From positions 2,480,001 through 2,544,000 of the forward strand of contig NZ_CP125655.1 of assembly GCF_030053835.1 (NCBI RefSeq): DNA of 64,000 nt. Reading direction: 5' to 3'. The notes beneath the pieces were generated by a model. It did no database searches and was not told the DNA's origin. It saw only the letters and a list, made by a program, of their open reading frames with translations. Shown piece by piece: positions 9,183 to 19,572 of this stretch. The position numbers and the translations under genes are program-made. Position 1 is the stretch's first letter. Every line of letters begins with the position of its first letter. This DNA is from Cellulomonas sp. ES6 (GTDB taxonomy: Bacteria; Actinomycetota; Actinomycetes; Actinomycetales; Cellulomonadaceae).

Positions 9183-10304
9183 TCAGTACCTCACCCTCGG
9201 GTCGATGAGCGCGGCGATCACGTCGACCAGGAAGTTCGTCACGGCCACGATCACGGCGAGCATGACGACGATGCCCTGCACCGCCACGAAGTCGCGGGCC
9301 TGGAGGTACTCCGAGATCTGGAAGCCGAGGCCGCGCCACTCGAACGTCGTCTCCGTGAGCACGGCTCCCACCAGCAGCATGGCGATCTGCATGCCGATGA
9401 CGGTGACGATCGGGATCAGCGCGGGGCGGTAGGCGTGCTTGCGCAGCAGCCGGGACTCCCGCACGCCGCGCGACCGCGCCGCGTCCACGTAGCCCGAGCC
9501 GAGCGTGCCGATGACGTTGGTGCGCACCAGGCGCAGGAACACCCCGGCGGTCAGCAGGCCGAGCGTGACCGCCGGCAGGATCGCGTGCTGGAGGACGTCG
9601 ACGACGACGTCCGGGTTGCCGGTGCGGATCGCGTCGATCAGGTAGATGCCCGTCGGGTCGTCGAGGCGCCGCATCGCGATCTCCGAGCGGGTCGAGGCCC
9701 GCCCCGCGACGGGCAGCCAGTCGAGCTGCACGGAGAAGATCAGCTTGAGCAGCAGGCCGGCGAAGAACACCGGCGTGGCGTAGCAGGCGATCGCGAACAC
9801 CCGCAGCAGCGCGTCCGGCACGCGGTCGCGGAAGTACGCGGCGGCGAGGCCCAGCGGGATGCCGACGACGAACGCCACGATCAGGGCGTAGAACGCGAGC
9901 TCGAGGGTCGCGGTGCCGAACGTCGTCAGCACCTCCGTGACCGGGCGCGCGTCGCTCAGCGTGGTGCCGAAGTCGCCGCGCAGCAGGTCCCCGAGGTACT
10001 CGACGTACTGCACGAGCACGGGGCGGTCGTAGCCGGCCTGGTGGATCCGCTCGGCGAGCTGGGCCGCCGGGAGCCGGCCGCCCTGCGCCGCGGTGATCGG
10101 GTCGCCGGTGGCCCGCATGAGCAGGAAGACGACGGTCACGAGGATGAAGACCGTCGGGATGATGAGCAGGAAGCGGACCAGCAGGTAGCGGCCGAGGCCG
10201 CCCCCGCCGGAGCGCTGCCTGGCCCGCGGGGTGGACGGCGTGTCGCCGTCGGCGGACGGCAGGCCGGTGGGCTGCTGCGGTCCGGTCACGGAGGTGGAGG
10301 TCAT
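9183..10304 (-). CDS. Peptide/nickel ABC transporter permease, DppB-like
   Basis: A 373-residue membrane protein. After a 30-residue Pro/Gly-rich cytoplasmic leader comes the OppB-type N-terminus (GRYLLVRFLLIIPTVFILV). Family motifs include DFGTTLSDARPVTEVL and the coupling loop YVDAARSRGVRESRLLRKHA. It pairs with the adjacent DppC-like subunit. The gene follows the binding-protein gene after an 85-base gap that contains a large stem-loop. Confidence 0.93.
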   Translation of the reverse strand: MTSTSVTGPQQPTGLPSADGDTPSTPRARQRSGGGGLGRYLLVRFLLIIPTVFILVTVVFLLMRATGDPITAAQGGRLPAAQLAERIHQAGYDRPVLVQYVEYLGDLLRGDFGTTLSDARPVTEVLTTFGTATLELAFYALIVAFVVGIPLGLAAAYFRDRVPDALLRVFAIACYATPVFFAGLLLKLIFSVQLDWLPVAGRASTRSEIAMRRLDDPTGIYLIDAIRTGNPDVVVDVLQHAILPAVTLGLLTAGVFLRLVRTNVIGTLGSGYVDAARSRGVRESRLLRKHAYRPALIPIVTVIGMQIAMLLVGAVLTETTFEWRGLGFQISEYLQARDFVAVQGIVVMLAVIVAVTNFLVDVIAALIDPRVRY

Positions 10305-10326
10305 GTCTCTCGCTCTGATCGCCCGT

Positions 10327-10373
10327 GACGCCCGGCGCGGGCCGCTCGCGAGGAGCGACCCGCACCGGGCGTC
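10327..10373 (-). terminator. Stem-loop between binding-protein and permease genes
   Basis: Arms 10327-10347 and 10353-10373 form a 21-base stem (two G-U-type positions) with a 5-base loop. Such hairpins after solute-binding-protein genes usually protect the upstream message and reduce read-through, so that the lipoprotein is made in excess over the permeases. Confidence 0.7.
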
Positions 10374-10389
10374 GGGTGGGGGCGGTGCG

Positions 10390-12057
10390 TCAGCCGATGG
10401 CCAGCGCGCCGTAGCGGAACTTGAAGGACGCGTCGAGGGTGTCCTCGGCGCCGGTCACGTCGGTGCCGACCACGGCCACCTGCGCGCCCTGGAGGTACGG
10501 GACCGTCGAGAGGTCCTGCGCCACCGCGTCCTGGATCTGCTCGATGAGCGCGGTGCGCTCGTCGGCGTCCGGGGTGACGGCCTGCTCCAGGATCAGGTCG
10601 TTGACCTCCTGGTTGTCGTAGTGGTTGCCCAGGAAGTTCTCCGTGAGGAAGAACGGCGTGAGGTAGTTGTCCGCGTCGGAGTAGTCCGGGAACCAGCCGA
10701 GCTGGTAGGCCGGGTAGACGTCGGACGTGCGGTCCTTGGCGTACTGCACCCACTCGGTGGTCTGCAGGTCGACCGAGAACAGCCCGGTGGCCTCGAGCTG
10801 GTCCTTGATCAGCGCGTACTCCTCGCCGGAGGACGGGCCGTAGTGGTCGTTGCTGTACTGCAGCGACAGCTGCACCGGGGTCTCGACGCCCGCGGCCTCG
10901 AGGCGCTCGGCCGCCTTGTCGGCGTCCGGGCCGCCGTCGCCGTCGCCGTACAGCGGCTTGAGCGACTCGGTGGCGCCCGTCAGGCCCTCGGGGACGAACG
11001 AGTACAGCGGCGTGTAGGTGCCCTTGTAGACCTGGTCGGCGATCTCCTCGCGGTCGATCAGGTCCGCGACCGCCTGGCGGACGGCCAGCGCCTTGTCCTC
11101 GTCGGCCTCCGGCGTGGTGGCGCCGTACGGCTGGGTGTCGAAGTTGAAGACGATGTAGCGGATCTCGCCGCCGGGGCCGTCCACGACCTTGACGTTGTCG
11201 TCGCCACGCAGGTCCTCGATGTCGGTGGCCGACAGGCTGCGGAACGCGACGTCCACGTTGCCCTGCTGCACGTCGAGCTTCAGGTTCGAGGCGTCGGTGT
11301 AGTACTGGACCGTCACCTCCTCGTTCTTCGGCGCGCCGAGCAGGCCCTGGTAGTCCGGGTTGGCCTGGTACACCACGAGGTCGTTCACGCTGTAGTCCGT
11401 GATCGTGTACGGGCCGGCGAACGCCTCGCCCGCGACGATGTCGTCGTCCGGCGTCAGCGCGTCGGCGGCGAACACGTCCTCGTCCACGATCGGGCCCGCG
11501 GGGCTCGACAGGATCTGCGGGAACACCTGGTCGTCCTCGGACTTCAGGTGGAAGACGACGGTGGTGTCGTCCGGGGCGTCGACGCTGTCGAGGTTGTACA
11601 GCAGCGAGCCGGGGCCGTTGCCGCCGTCCGCGCCGGACTCGAAGATCGCGAGCTGCCGGTCGAAGGTGAACTTCACGTCGGACGACGTCAGGTCGTTGCC
11701 GTTCGCGAAGGTCAGGCCCGGCTTGAGGGTGACCGTGTACTCGGTCGGGGAGGTGAACTCGGCCGACTCGGCGATGTCCGGCTCCACGTCCGGGCTGCCG
11801 AACGGGGTGTTCATGAGGAACGGGTAGACCTGGTTCATCACCGCGAACGACCCGTTGTCGTACGAGCCGGCCGGGTCGATCGTCGTGATCTTGTCCGTCG
11901 TGCCGATCAGCAGCGCGCCGCCGGCGCTGTCGCCGCCGCCGTCCGTCTCGTCGTCGCCGCCCGAGCCGCCGCTGCACGCGGCGAGGACGAGTGCGGTGGC
12001 GACCAGGCCGGCGCCGGCCGCCAGGCCGCGTCGGCGGCCGTGGGGAACCGCAGTCAT
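10390..12057 (-). CDS. Peptide-type ABC transporter substrate-binding lipoprotein (SBP family 5)
   Basis: A 555-residue extracytoplasmic solute-binding protein. The N-terminus has a lipoprotein signal: basic start (MTAVPHGRRR), hydrophobic core and the lipobox LAAC, Cys at residue 28. A Ser/Gly/Asp-rich tether follows. The SBP5 fold is recognisable (ITTIDPAGSYDNGSF, TSSDVKFTFDR). It captures substrate outside the membrane for the two permeases and dual ATPase downstream. First gene of a four-gene leftward operon. Its upstream region (12058-12230) must hold the promoter. Substrate class cannot be fixed from sequence alone. Confidence 0.95.
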   Translation of the reverse strand: MTAVPHGRRRGLAAGAGLVATALVLAACSGGSGGDDETDGGGDSAGGALLIGTTDKITTIDPAGSYDNGSFAVMNQVYPFLMNTPFGSPDVEPDIAESAEFTSPTEYTVTLKPGLTFANGNDLTSSDVKFTFDRQLAIFESGADGGNGPGSLLYNLDSVDAPDDTTVVFHLKSEDDQVFPQILSSPAGPIVDEDVFAADALTPDDDIVAGEAFAGPYTITDYSVNDLVVYQANPDYQGLLGAPKNEEVTVQYYTDASNLKLDVQQGNVDVAFRSLSATDIEDLRGDDNVKVVDGPGGEIRYIVFNFDTQPYGATTPEADEDKALAVRQAVADLIDREEIADQVYKGTYTPLYSFVPEGLTGATESLKPLYGDGDGGPDADKAAERLEAAGVETPVQLSLQYSNDHYGPSSGEEYALIKDQLEATGLFSVDLQTTEWVQYAKDRTSDVYPAYQLGWFPDYSDADNYLTPFFLTENFLGNHYDNQEVNDLILEQAVTPDADERTALIEQIQDAVAQDLSTVPYLQGAQVAVVGTDVTGAEDTLDASFKFRYGALAIG

Positions 12058-12338
12058 GCGTGTACCTCTTCCCTGGATGGAGCCCCTGCCCGCCGTCAGA
12101 GCGGCGGTGTCTGTCTCGCTTGCCGGGCACAGGTGCCCGCAACGTGGGACATAGGACTAGCACAGTGTGCGCGCTCACAGGGCATCCGCGTGTAACGGCG
12201 GGATTGCGTTCCGGTCACGGTGCAGGTCAGCGGACCGAACCCGGCCCGAGGCCGTCCGACCTGCGACCCGCCCCGCCGCGCGCCCGCCCGCCCGCGCCCG
12301 CCTCGCCCCGTCCGCCCGCGCCCGCCCCGACCAGCCGA
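12058..12338. other. Intergenic region upstream of the peptide transporter operon
   Basis: No gene seen. The part nearest 12058 must carry the promoter of the binding-protein gene. On the minus strand, TTACAC near 12190 and TAGTCC near 12157 are possible -35 and -10 elements, but the spacing is loose. The rest is C/G-rich low-complexity sequence leading into the inverted repeat at 12339. Confidence 0.4.
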
Positions 12339-12396
12339 CGAGGTTGCAGCAGATGCGGGGTTCAGGCGCGCGAAGCCGGCATCTGCTGCAACCTCG
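12339..12396. repeat. Intergenic inverted-repeat element, copy 2
   Basis: Arms 12339-12356 and 12379-12396 are an 18-base perfect inverted repeat with a 22-base loop. Arm and loop sequences match the reverse complement of the 3081-3152 element at most positions, including GCAGATGCGGGGTTC. It sits about 60 bases downstream of hemL and could act as its terminator, but the shared loop shows that both copies derive from one element. Confidence 0.8.
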
Positions 12397-12456
12397 ACGA
12401 GGCGAGGCGCGGGTCGCGTGAGGCGAGCGGGGGCGGGTCGGGTGGGCGCGGGTCGG

Positions 12457-13770
12457 TCAGGCGGTGGGCGGGGTGGCCTGCGCGGCGGCGCGGGCCGCGG
12501 CGGGCAGCGCGGACACGATGCGGTCGAGAGCCGCGTCGTCGTGGGCGGCGGACACGAACCACGCCTCGAACGCCGACGGCGGCGCGTACACCCCGTCGCG
12601 CAGCAGGCTGTGGAAGAACGCCGGGTAGCGCCACGCCTCCGACGCGAGCACCTGCGCGTAGTCCCGCGCACCCGCGTCCGTGCCGAGCACCGTGGAGAAC
12701 AGGTTGCTCGCGTGCTGCACCGCGTGCGCCACCCCCGCGGCCGTCAGCGCCTCGTCGACGGCCCCGCGCAGCAGGGCGGCGGCGCGGTCCACGCGGGCGT
12801 ACACCGCGTCGTCCGCGAGCCGCAGCGTCGCCAGGCCCGCGGCCGTCGCGACGGGGTTCCCGGACAGCGTGCCCGCCTGGTAGACGGGTCCGGTCGGCGC
12901 CAGCGCGTCCATGACGGCCGCCGGGCCGCCGAGCGCCGCGACGGGCATGCCGCCGCCGACGACCTTGCCGAACGTCAGCAGGTCGGGGCTCCAGCCCTCG
13001 CGCTGCGCCTCCAGGCCCCACCAGCCGGCCGGGCCGACGCGGAAGCCGGTCAGGACCTCGTCCTGGATCAGCAGGGCGCCGTGCGCGTGGGCGATCCGGG
13101 CGAGCGCGGCGTTGAAGCCGGGCTCCGGCGGGACGACGCCCATGTTCGCGGGCGCGGCCTCGGTGATGATCGCCGCGATGGTCGGGCCGTGCTCCGCGAA
13201 CGCCGCCTCGACGGCCGGCAGGTCGTGGTACGGCAGCACGATCGTCTCGGCCGCGACCGACGCGGGCACGCCGGCGGAGCCGGGCAGGGCCAGCGTGGCG
13301 ACGCCCGACCCGGCCGCCGCCAGCAGGCCGTCCGAGTGCCCGTGGTAGCAGCCGGCGAACTTCACGACGCGGTCCCGGCCGGTCACGCCGCGCGCGAGCC
13401 GGATCGCCGTCATCGTCGCCTCGGTGCCGGTCGACACCAGGCGGAGCCGCTCGACGACGGGCACGCGGGCCCGCACGGCCTCCGCGAGCTCGACCTCCGC
13501 GAGGGTGGGCGCGCCGAACGACAGCCCGCGCCCCGCCGCCTCGCGCACGGCCTCGACGACCTCCGGGTGCGCGTGGCCGAGGATCGCCGGCCCCCACGAC
13601 CCGACGAGGTCGACGTACTCGCGGCCGTCCACGTCGGTGACGTAGGCGCCGCGCGCCGAGGCCACGAACCGCGGCGCCCCGCCGACCGAGCCGAACGCGC
13701 GCACCGGCGAGCTCACCCCGCCCGGGATGACGCCCTGCGCCCGCTCGAACAGCTCCTCCGACGAGGTCAT
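12457..13770 (-). CDS. hemL: Glutamate-1-semialdehyde 2,1-aminomutase
   Basis: A 437-residue PLP enzyme converting glutamate-1-semialdehyde to 5-aminolevulinate, the second step of the C5 route after HemA. Class III aminotransferase motifs are clear: [40 protein letters not shown] and [12 protein letters not shown], with the PLP lysine in [13 protein letters not shown]. It has the family's usual length. ATG 13770 is preceded by GGAGGAG and overlaps the hemB stop (ATGA). Last gene of the leftward haem cluster. Confidence 0.97.
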   Translation of the reverse strand: MTSSEELFERAQGVIPGGVSSPVRAFGSVGGAPRFVASARGAYVTDVDGREYVDLVGSWGPAILGHAHPEVVEAVREAAGRGLSFGAPTLAEVELAEAVRARVPVVERLRLVSTGTEATMTAIRLARGVTGRDRVVKFAGCYHGHSDGLLAAAGSGVATLALPGSAGVPASVAAETIVLPYHDLPAVEAAFAEHGPTIAAIITEAAPANMGVVPPEPGFNAALARIAHAHGALLIQDEVLTGFRVGPAGWWGLEAQREGWSPDLLTFGKVVGGGMPVAALGGPAAVMDALAPTGPVYQAGTLSGNPVATAAGLATLRLADDAVYARVDRAAALLRGAVDEALTAAGVAHAVQHASNLFSTVLGTDAGARDYAQVLASEAWRYPAFFHSLLRDGVYAPPSAFEAWFVSAAHDDAALDRIVSALPAAARAAAQATPPTA

Positions 13771-14900
13771 CGCCACTCCTCCCGCAGCCAGTGGGCCAGC
13801 TCCACGGCCCAGTACGTCAGCACCTGGTCCGCGCCGGCGCGGCGGATGCCCAGCACCGACTCGGTGATCGCCCGCCGGCGGTCCAGCCAGCCCTGGGCCG
13901 CGGCGGCCTCGACCATCGCGTACTCGCCGGACACCTGGTACGCCGCGACGGGCACCGTGCTCGCGGTGGCCACGTCGGCGAGCACGTCCAGGTACGCCCC
14001 GGCGGGCTTCACCATGACGACGTCGGCGCCCTCCGCGATGTCGAGCGCCACCTCGTGCAGCGCCTCGCGGCGGTTGCCGGGGTCCATCTGGTAGGTCCGG
14101 CGGTCGCCGTCGAGCGTCGACTCCACGGCGTCGCGGAACGGCCCGTACAGCACGCTCGCGTACTTCGCGGCGTAGGCCAGCACGGCGACGTCGGTCCGCC
14201 CGGCGGCGTCGAGGACGTCCCGGATCACGCCGACCTGGCCGTCCATCATGCCGCTGGGCGCGACCATGTGGGCGCCCGCGTCGGCCTGCGCGAGGGCCAT
14301 CTCGGCGTACCGCACCAGCGTGGCGTCGTTGTCGACCACGCCGTCGGGCGTCAGCACGCCGCAGTGCCCGTGGTCGGTGAACTCGTCGAGGCACAGGTCG
14401 GCCTGGATCACCAGGGCGTCCCCCACCTCGGCGCGGACGTCCGCCAGCGCCACGTTGAGGATGCCGTCGGGGTCGGTGGCGCCCGACCCGACGGCGTCGC
14501 GGGCCAGCGGCACGCCGAACAGGTTGACGCCGCCGACGCCCGCGGCCGCGGCCTCGACCACCGCGCGGCGCAGGGAGTCGCGCGTGTGCTGGACGACGCC
14601 CGGCATCGACGCGATCGGCTGCGGCTCGGCGAGGCCCTCCTTGACGAAGAGCGGCAGGACCAGCTCGGCGGGGTGCAGGCGGGTCTGGGACACCGAGCGG
14701 CGCATCGCCGTCGTCGCGCGCAGCCGCCGGGGCCGGACGCGGCCGGGCCGGGCCGCCGCGACGACGGCCTCGGGGGCACCCGCGGGGACGGTGCCGGGGG
14801 GCGTCGCGCCCGTCGTGCCGGCGCTGCCGGGCGTGCCGGACGTGCCGGCCGTGCCGGTGCTGCCGGGCGTGCTGCCGCCGTGGTCGTCGAGGCTCGTCAT
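13767..14900 (-). CDS. hemB: Delta-aminolevulinic acid dehydratase (porphobilinogen synthase)
   Basis: A 377-residue enzyme condensing two 5-aminolevulinate molecules to porphobilinogen. The catalytic lysines lie in [17 protein letters not shown] and [11 protein letters not shown]. The metal loop reads [15 protein letters not shown], with Cys-Asp-Cys in place of the three cysteines of zinc enzymes. The first 45 residues are a Gly/Thr/Pro low-complexity extension ([16 protein letters not shown]) absent from most homologues and coded by short CCGGGCGTGCCG-like DNA repeats. Start and stop both overlap neighbours (ATGA). Confidence 0.97.
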   Translation of the reverse strand: MTSLDDHGGSTPGSTGTAGTSGTPGSAGTTGATPPGTVPAGAPEAVVAAARPGRVRPRRLRATTAMRRSVSQTRLHPAELVLPLFVKEGLAEPQPIASMPGVVQHTRDSLRRAVVEAAAAGVGGVNLFGVPLARDAVGSGATDPDGILNVALADVRAEVGDALVIQADLCLDEFTDHGHCGVLTPDGVVDNDATLVRYAEMALAQADAGAHMVAPSGMMDGQVGVIRDVLDAAGRTDVAVLAYAAKYASVLYGPFRDAVESTLDGDRRTYQMDPGNRREALHEVALDIAEGADVVMVKPAGAYLDVLADVATASTVPVAAYQVSGEYAMVEAAAAQGWLDRRRAITESVLGIRRAGADQVLTYWAVELAHWLREEWR

Positions 14901-15820
14901 GCCTGCCCTCCGTCGGGGTCGGCCGCCCGGGGTGCGGCGGCGGTGCGGGGCCCCGGGGACGTACCCGCCGGGTGGGCGGGGTCCGTCGGCGGGGCGGGGT
15001 CCGGGGGTGCGGTCGGCGTCGGCGGCGACGCGGGGTCTCCGGGCGACCGGTCGTCGACCGCGGCCGCCAGCGCCGCGACCAGGTCGCCCGGCGTCTGGTG
15101 CCCGGCCACGGCGGCGACGGACAGGCCGACGCGGCGCGCCTCGGCCGCGGTCGACTCGCCGATGCAGCACACGAGCGTCCCGGCGGGCGGGGCTCCGAGC
15201 ATGGTCAGCAGGTTGCGCGCGGTGCTGCCGGAGGTCAGCAGGACGGCGTCCACTCCGCCCGTCGCCCAGGCGTCGCGGACCGGCGGCTCCGGCGCGGGCC
15301 CGGGCACCGTGCGGTACGTCGTCACCACGTCGACCGGCCAGCCGCGCGCGGCCAGGCCGTCGGCGAGCGTCGGGGCGGCGAGGTCGCCGAGCGGCAGCAG
15401 CACGCGCTGCGGCTCGGCGCCGGCCGGGGGCCAGGCCGCGAGCAGCGCCACCGCCGAGGACCGGCCGGCGGGCACCAGGTCCACCCGGATGCCGGCGTCG
15501 CGCAGGGCGCGGGCGGTGGAGCCGCCGACCGCTGCGACCCGGACGTCCTCGAGCAGCCCGGCGAGCGTGTGGCCGGTCTCCTCCGCGCGGTCCACCAGCA
15601 CCGGCACCGCGGCCGCGCTGGTCACGGCCACCCAGCCGTAGTAGCCGACCTCGAGCGCCAGCAGGGCGTCGTCGAGCTCGGTGGGGTCGTGCGGCGGGAC
15701 GGTCTGGATCAGGGGCACGACGACGGGCTCCGCGCCGGCCGCGCGCAGGGCGATGACGAGCGGGTCCGGCCCGGCGGTCTCCCGGGGGACCAGCACCCGC
15801 AGGCCGGCCAGGCCGGTCAC
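14897..15820 (-). CDS. hemD: Uroporphyrinogen-III synthase
   Basis: A 307-residue protein. The HemD fold covers about residues 1-255, with RVLVPRE at the start, [27 protein letters not shown] and [16 protein letters not shown]. It closes and isomerises hydroxymethylbilane to uroporphyrinogen III. The last 50 residues are a Pro/Ala-rich tail with no family counterpart, probably disordered. Start is GTG 15820, overlapping the hemC stop (GTGA); stop overlaps hemB. The gene order hemC-hemD-hemB is standard for actinobacteria. Confidence 0.93.
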   Translation of the reverse strand: MTGLAGLRVLVPRETAGPDPLVIALRAAGAEPVVVPLIQTVPPHDPTELDDALLALEVGYYGWVAVTSAAAVPVLVDRAEETGHTLAGLLEDVRVAAVGGSTARALRDAGIRVDLVPAGRSSAVALLAAWPPAGAEPQRVLLPLGDLAAPTLADGLAARGWPVDVVTTYRTVPGPAPEPPVRDAWATGGVDAVLLTSGSTARNLLTMLGAPPAGTLVCCIGESTAAEARRVGLSVAAVAGHQTPGDLVAALAAAVDDRSPGDPASPPTPTAPPDPAPPTDPAHPAGTSPGPRTAAAPRAADPDGGQA

Positions 15821-16779
15821 GCGGCCAGCCCCGCGAGCGCGGCGGCGCCCGCCCCGAGCAGCTCCTCCGCGAGCCGCGTGCCGAGCGCCGCGGCGGCGAG
15901 CGCGGTCCCCGCCGGGTCGTCGGCGGGCGCGGCGGTCAGGGGGGTCGAGGCGGCCCGCCGCAGGGACGCCGTGCCGTCCGGGCGGAGCACCACCGCCTCC
16001 AGGTGCAGGACGCCGTCCGGCCCGAGGCCTGCGTGCGCGCCGACGGGGGCCGCGCAGCCGGCCTCCAGCCGGTTGAGCAGCGCCCGCTCGGCCAGCACGG
16101 CCAGGTGGGTGGGCCGGTGGTCGAGCGCGGCGAGCGCCCGCGCCAGCGCCTCGCCGTCCGCGGCGTCGGCGGTCCGCACCTCGACGGCGAGTGCGCCCTG
16201 CGCCGGGGCGGGGGTCATGACGTCGAGCGGCAGCGCCTCGGTCACGGCGTCGAGGCGTCCCAGCCGCGCGAGGCCCGCCCGTGCGAGCACCACGGCGTCC
16301 AGGTCGTCCTCGATGCGCCGCAGCCGCGTGTCGACGTTGCCGCGGATGTCCACGACCACCAGGTCGGGGCGGGCGGCGCGGAGCTGGGCGGCGCGCCGCG
16401 GGGAGCCGGTGCCGACCGAGGCGCCCTCCGGGAGGGTGGCGAGCGTGCGGCCGTCGCGGGCGCACAGCGCGTCGCGCGGGTCCTCGCGCACCGGGACCGC
16501 CGCGACCACCAGCCCCGGCGCCGGCGCGGTCGGCAGGTCCTTGAACGAGTGCACGGCGACGTCGCACCGGCCGTCGAGCAGCGCGTCGCGCAGGGCCGTG
16601 ACGAAGACGCCGGTGCCGCCGAGCGTGGCGAGCGAACCGGTCAGCCGGTCGCCGTCGGTCCGCACCCGCACCAGCTCGTGGTCGCCCGCGCCGAGCGCCG
16701 TGAGGGCGTCCGCCACGTGCCCGGTCTGGGTGAGCGCGAGCGCGCTCGCGCGGGTGCCGACGCGGACGAGGGGGGACAT
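15817..16779 (-). CDS. hemC: Hydroxymethylbilane synthase (porphobilinogen deaminase)
   Basis: A 320-residue protein. N-terminal [15 protein letters not shown], substrate-binding [19 protein letters not shown] and [10 protein letters not shown] are all present. The cysteine that carries the dipyrromethane cofactor is in [12 protein letters not shown]. It polymerises four porphobilinogens. ATG 16779 lies 65 bases after the stop of the oxidase gene, the only clear gap inside the cluster. Confidence 0.97.
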   Translation of the reverse strand: MSPLVRVGTRASALALTQTGHVADALTALGAGDHELVRVRTDGDRLTGSLATLGGTGVFVTALRDALLDGRCDVAVHSFKDLPTAPAPGLVVAAVPVREDPRDALCARDGRTLATLPEGASVGTGSPRRAAQLRAARPDLVVVDIRGNVDTRLRRIEDDLDAVVLARAGLARLGRLDAVTEALPLDVMTPAPAQGALAVEVRTADAADGEALARALAALDHRPTHLAVLAERALLNRLEAGCAAPVGAHAGLGPDGVLHLEAVVLRPDGTASLRRAASTPLTAAPADDPAGTALAAAALGTRLAEELLGAGAAALAGLAA

Positions 16780-16844
16780 GCCCCCAGTCTCGGCCACCTC
16801 CGGAGGGGTTGTCGAAACCGGTCGCGGGCCGTCCGCCGGGGCCG

Positions 16845-18398
16845 TCACGCCGTCGGCGCCGCAGCCAGCGCGGACGCCGTCGCGCGGGCGTCCGGCACCA
16901 CGGAGGCGAGCCCGTTGCCGGACACCCACGCGCCCACGACGGCGAGCCCCGGCACCGCCGCGACCGCCTCGCGGACCTCGCGGACCGTGCTGCGGTGGGC
17001 CGCGGTCGGCACCGGCAGGCCCTGTCGCCAGCCGACGCGGGCCGAGGCCCGCACCTGCTCCGCCCGCAGCGGCACCCCGAGCACGGCGGAGGCGTCGCGC
17101 AGCGCCAGCGCCGTCAGCCCGGGCAGGTCGCCCGGCAGCGGGTCCGCCCCGGGGACGTCCCCCGCCCGGCCGTACGACAGCCGCACGACGTGCCGTCCCG
17201 GCCCGGCGGCGTCGGCCAGCCACCCCCACTTGGCGGTCGCGTGCGTCAGCGCCTTCGCGCGCACGCCCGGGACGGCGCGCGCCACCAGGACGCCGGTGCC
17301 CCGCGGCGCGGAGTCGAGCTCCGGGGCGTCCAGCACGAGCGTGACCAGCACGATGTCCGCGCCGGGGTCGGTGTGCAGCCCGGCCAGGCCGGGGGCGACG
17401 CCGGCGAGCAGCTCGGTGGCGCGGGGGGTCGCGACCACCAGGCGGGGCGCGTCGACCTGGTGCTCGCCGCCGGGCCCGGACACGGTGACGCGGAACCCTC
17501 CGGCGTCGCGCGCCACGGCGACCGCCCGCACACCGGTGCGGACGTCCCCGCCGCGTGCGGTGACGTCGGCGACCAGGGCGTCGACCAGCACGTGCAGGCC
17601 CCCGCGGAACCCGGCGACCGCCGACCCCGCCGGCGCCAGCGCCCGCAGGGCCGCGACGCCGCCGGCGAGGGAGCCCGCGCGGCGCACGGCGTCGGACAGG
17701 CCGGGCGCGACGGCGTCCACCGCGGTGTCGTCCGGCTCCGCGGCGTGCACGCCCGCGACGACGGGCCGCACCAGCCGGTCGAGCACCCGGCGGCCCATCC
17801 GGGTCCGGACCAGACCGCCGAGCGTCGGGCCCGGGCCGCCGCCCGCCCGCAGGCCGGCCGACGCCGGCAGCACGCGGTCGAGCGACGCCCGCAGCGCGCC
17901 GGCGGTCCCGAGGGTCCGGCGGACGTCGGGCGCCCAGGGGTCGGCCGGGATGCCGAGCAGGCCGGTGCGCGGCAGCGGCCCGGCGCCGTGCGGCAGCCGC
18001 ACCCACGCGCCGTGCGGCTCCGGGGCGACGACCCGGTCCGTGAGCCCCAGCTCGTCCGCCAGGGCGGCCACGGAGCCGCCACGCGTCGCGAACGACTCCG
18101 CGCCGGCGTCCAGCCGCAGCCCGTCGACCTCGTGCCGGCCGACGACACCGCCCGGCGAGGTCCACGCCTCCAGCACGAGCGGCCTCAGCCCGGCGATCGC
18201 GAGCTCCCGGGCGGCGACCAGCCCCGCGACGCCACCGCCGACCACCACGGCGTCGGGCGCCGTCCCCTGCGTGTCCCGGCCCGCGGGTCGGGTGTCCTGG
18301 TCGCTCGTGGCTGCTCCTCGGCTCGTCGTCGCGCGTCGGTCGGGCACCACTGTGCCGGTCGGGGGCCCGCCGCGCGTGGGACCCCCGGCCGCGGTCAC
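16845..18398 (-). CDS. hemY: HemY-type porphyrinogen oxidase (coproporphyrinogen/protoporphyrinogen oxidase)
   Basis: An FAD-dependent oxidase, up to 517 residues. The dinucleotide-binding motif is [17 protein letters not shown] and the C-terminal FAD contact is [15 protein letters not shown]. In actinobacteria this family usually acts on coproporphyrinogen III (CgoX) in the coproporphyrin route. The start is uncertain. GTG 18398 overlaps the hemE stop (GTGA) but adds a 45-residue Pro/Thr/Arg-rich leader. An excellent GAGGAG lies 5 bases before codon ACG at 18308, which would give a normal-length N-terminus. The later steps (ferrochelatase, HemQ/ChdC) are not in this window. Confidence 0.9.
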   Translation of the reverse strand: MTAAGGPTRGGPPTGTVVPDRRATTSRGAATSDQDTRPAGRDTQGTAPDAVVVGGGVAGLVAARELAIAGLRPLVLEAWTSPGGVVGRHEVDGLRLDAGAESFATRGGSVAALADELGLTDRVVAPEPHGAWVRLPHGAGPLPRTGLLGIPADPWAPDVRRTLGTAGALRASLDRVLPASAGLRAGGGPGPTLGGLVRTRMGRRVLDRLVRPVVAGVHAAEPDDTAVDAVAPGLSDAVRRAGSLAGGVAALRALAPAGSAVAGFRGGLHVLVDALVADVTARGGDVRTGVRAVAVARDAGGFRVTVSGPGGEHQVDAPRLVVATPRATELLAGVAPGLAGLHTDPGADIVLVTLVLDAPELDSAPRGTGVLVARAVPGVRAKALTHATAKWGWLADAAGPGRHVVRLSYGRAGDVPGADPLPGDLPGLTALALRDASAVLGVPLRAEQVRASARVGWRQGLPVPTAAHRSTVREVREAVAAVPGLAVVGAWVSGNGLASVVPDARATASALAAAPTA

Positions 18399-19531
18399 AG
18401 GGAGTGGACGAGCTCCACGACGCGGGTCAGCACGTCGGGGTCCGTCTCGGGCGGGACGCCGTGGCCGAGGTTGACCACGTGCCCCGGGGCGACGGCGCCG
18501 CGGGCGACGACGTCGCGCACGTGCGCCTCCAACACCGGCCAGGGCGCGGCCAGCAGGGCGGGGTCGATGTTGCCCTGCACGGGCACGCGCCCGTCGAGCC
18601 GCCGCACCGCCTCGTCCAGCGGGATGCGGTGGTCGACGCCGACGACGTCCGCGCCCACGTCCCGCATCGCGGCCAGCAGCTCGCCCGTGCCGGTGCCGAA
18701 GTGCACGCGCGGCACGCCGAGGTCCGCGACGTGGGACAGCGCCCGCGTGGACGCGGGGGCGACGTGCGCCGTGTAGTCGGCCAGGGACAGCGACCCGGCC
18801 CACGAGTCGAACAGCTGGGCCGCGCCGGCGCCCGCGAGCACCTGCGCCCGCAGGAACGTGCCCGTGACGTCGGCGGCCCACTCCGTGAGCGCCCGCCACG
18901 TCGCCGGGTCGGCGTGCATGAGCGTGCGGGCCGCCAGGTGGTCGCGGGACGGCCTGCCCTCCACGAGGTAGGCGGCCAGCGTGAAGGGCGCACCGGCGAA
19001 CCCGATGAGCGGCGTGGCGCCCAGGGCCGCCGTCGTCAGCCGGACGGCCTCGGTCACGGGGGCGAGCACCTCGGGGGTCAGCGCCTCGGCGGGAGAGGCG
19101 TCCCGCAGGCGCGCGACGTCGTCGGCGGTGCGGACCGGGGAGCCGAGCACCGGCCCCACGCCCGGGTGGATGTCCACGTCGACGCCGGCGAGCCGCAGCG
19201 GCACCACGATGTCGGAGAAGAAGATCGCCGCGTCGACGCCGTGGCGCCGCACCGGCTGCAGCGTGATCTCGGACGCCAGCTCCGGCACCAGGCACGCGTC
19301 GAGCATCGCGGTGCCCGCGCGGGCGGCGCGGTACTCGGGCAGCGAGCGGCCGGCCTGGCGCATGAACCAGACGGGCCTGCGCGCGGGCGTCCGGCCGCGG
19401 TAGGCGGCCAGCAGCGGGGCGTCGGCGGTGCGGCCGTCCACCAGCGGGTGGTCGGCGGGCAGGCCGGTCCCGTCGGGCAGCGAGGCGAGCGCGGTCGCGG
19501 GGGCGGGGTCGGGGCGTGACGAAGTCGACAT
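18395..19531 (-). CDS. hemE: Uroporphyrinogen decarboxylase
   Basis: A 378-residue enzyme converting uroporphyrinogen III to coproporphyrinogen III. Signature segments are [18 protein letters not shown] near residue 55 and [16 protein letters not shown]; the catalytic Asp is in [10 protein letters not shown]. First gene of the leftward haem cluster. I chose ATG 19531 ([10 protein letters not shown]) over an upstream in-frame start at 19570 because the latter would reach the start region of divergent hemA. The divergent spacer is only 41 bases, so the hemE and hemA promoters must overlap. Confidence 0.96.
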   Translation of the reverse strand: MSTSSRPDPAPATALASLPDGTGLPADHPLVDGRTADAPLLAAYRGRTPARRPVWFMRQAGRSLPEYRAARAGTAMLDACLVPELASEITLQPVRRHGVDAAIFFSDIVVPLRLAGVDVDIHPGVGPVLGSPVRTADDVARLRDASPAEALTPEVLAPVTEAVRLTTAALGATPLIGFAGAPFTLAAYLVEGRPSRDHLAARTLMHADPATWRALTEWAADVTGTFLRAQVLAGAGAAQLFDSWAGSLSLADYTAHVAPASTRALSHVADLGVPRVHFGTGTGELLAAMRDVGADVVGVDHRIPLDEAVRRLDGRVPVQGNIDPALLAAPWPVLEAHVRDVVARGAVAPGHVVNLGHGVPPETDPDVLTRVVELVHSL

Positions 19532-19572
19532 CACCCGTGATTGTGCCCCGTCTTCCCTGGAGTGATTCAATC

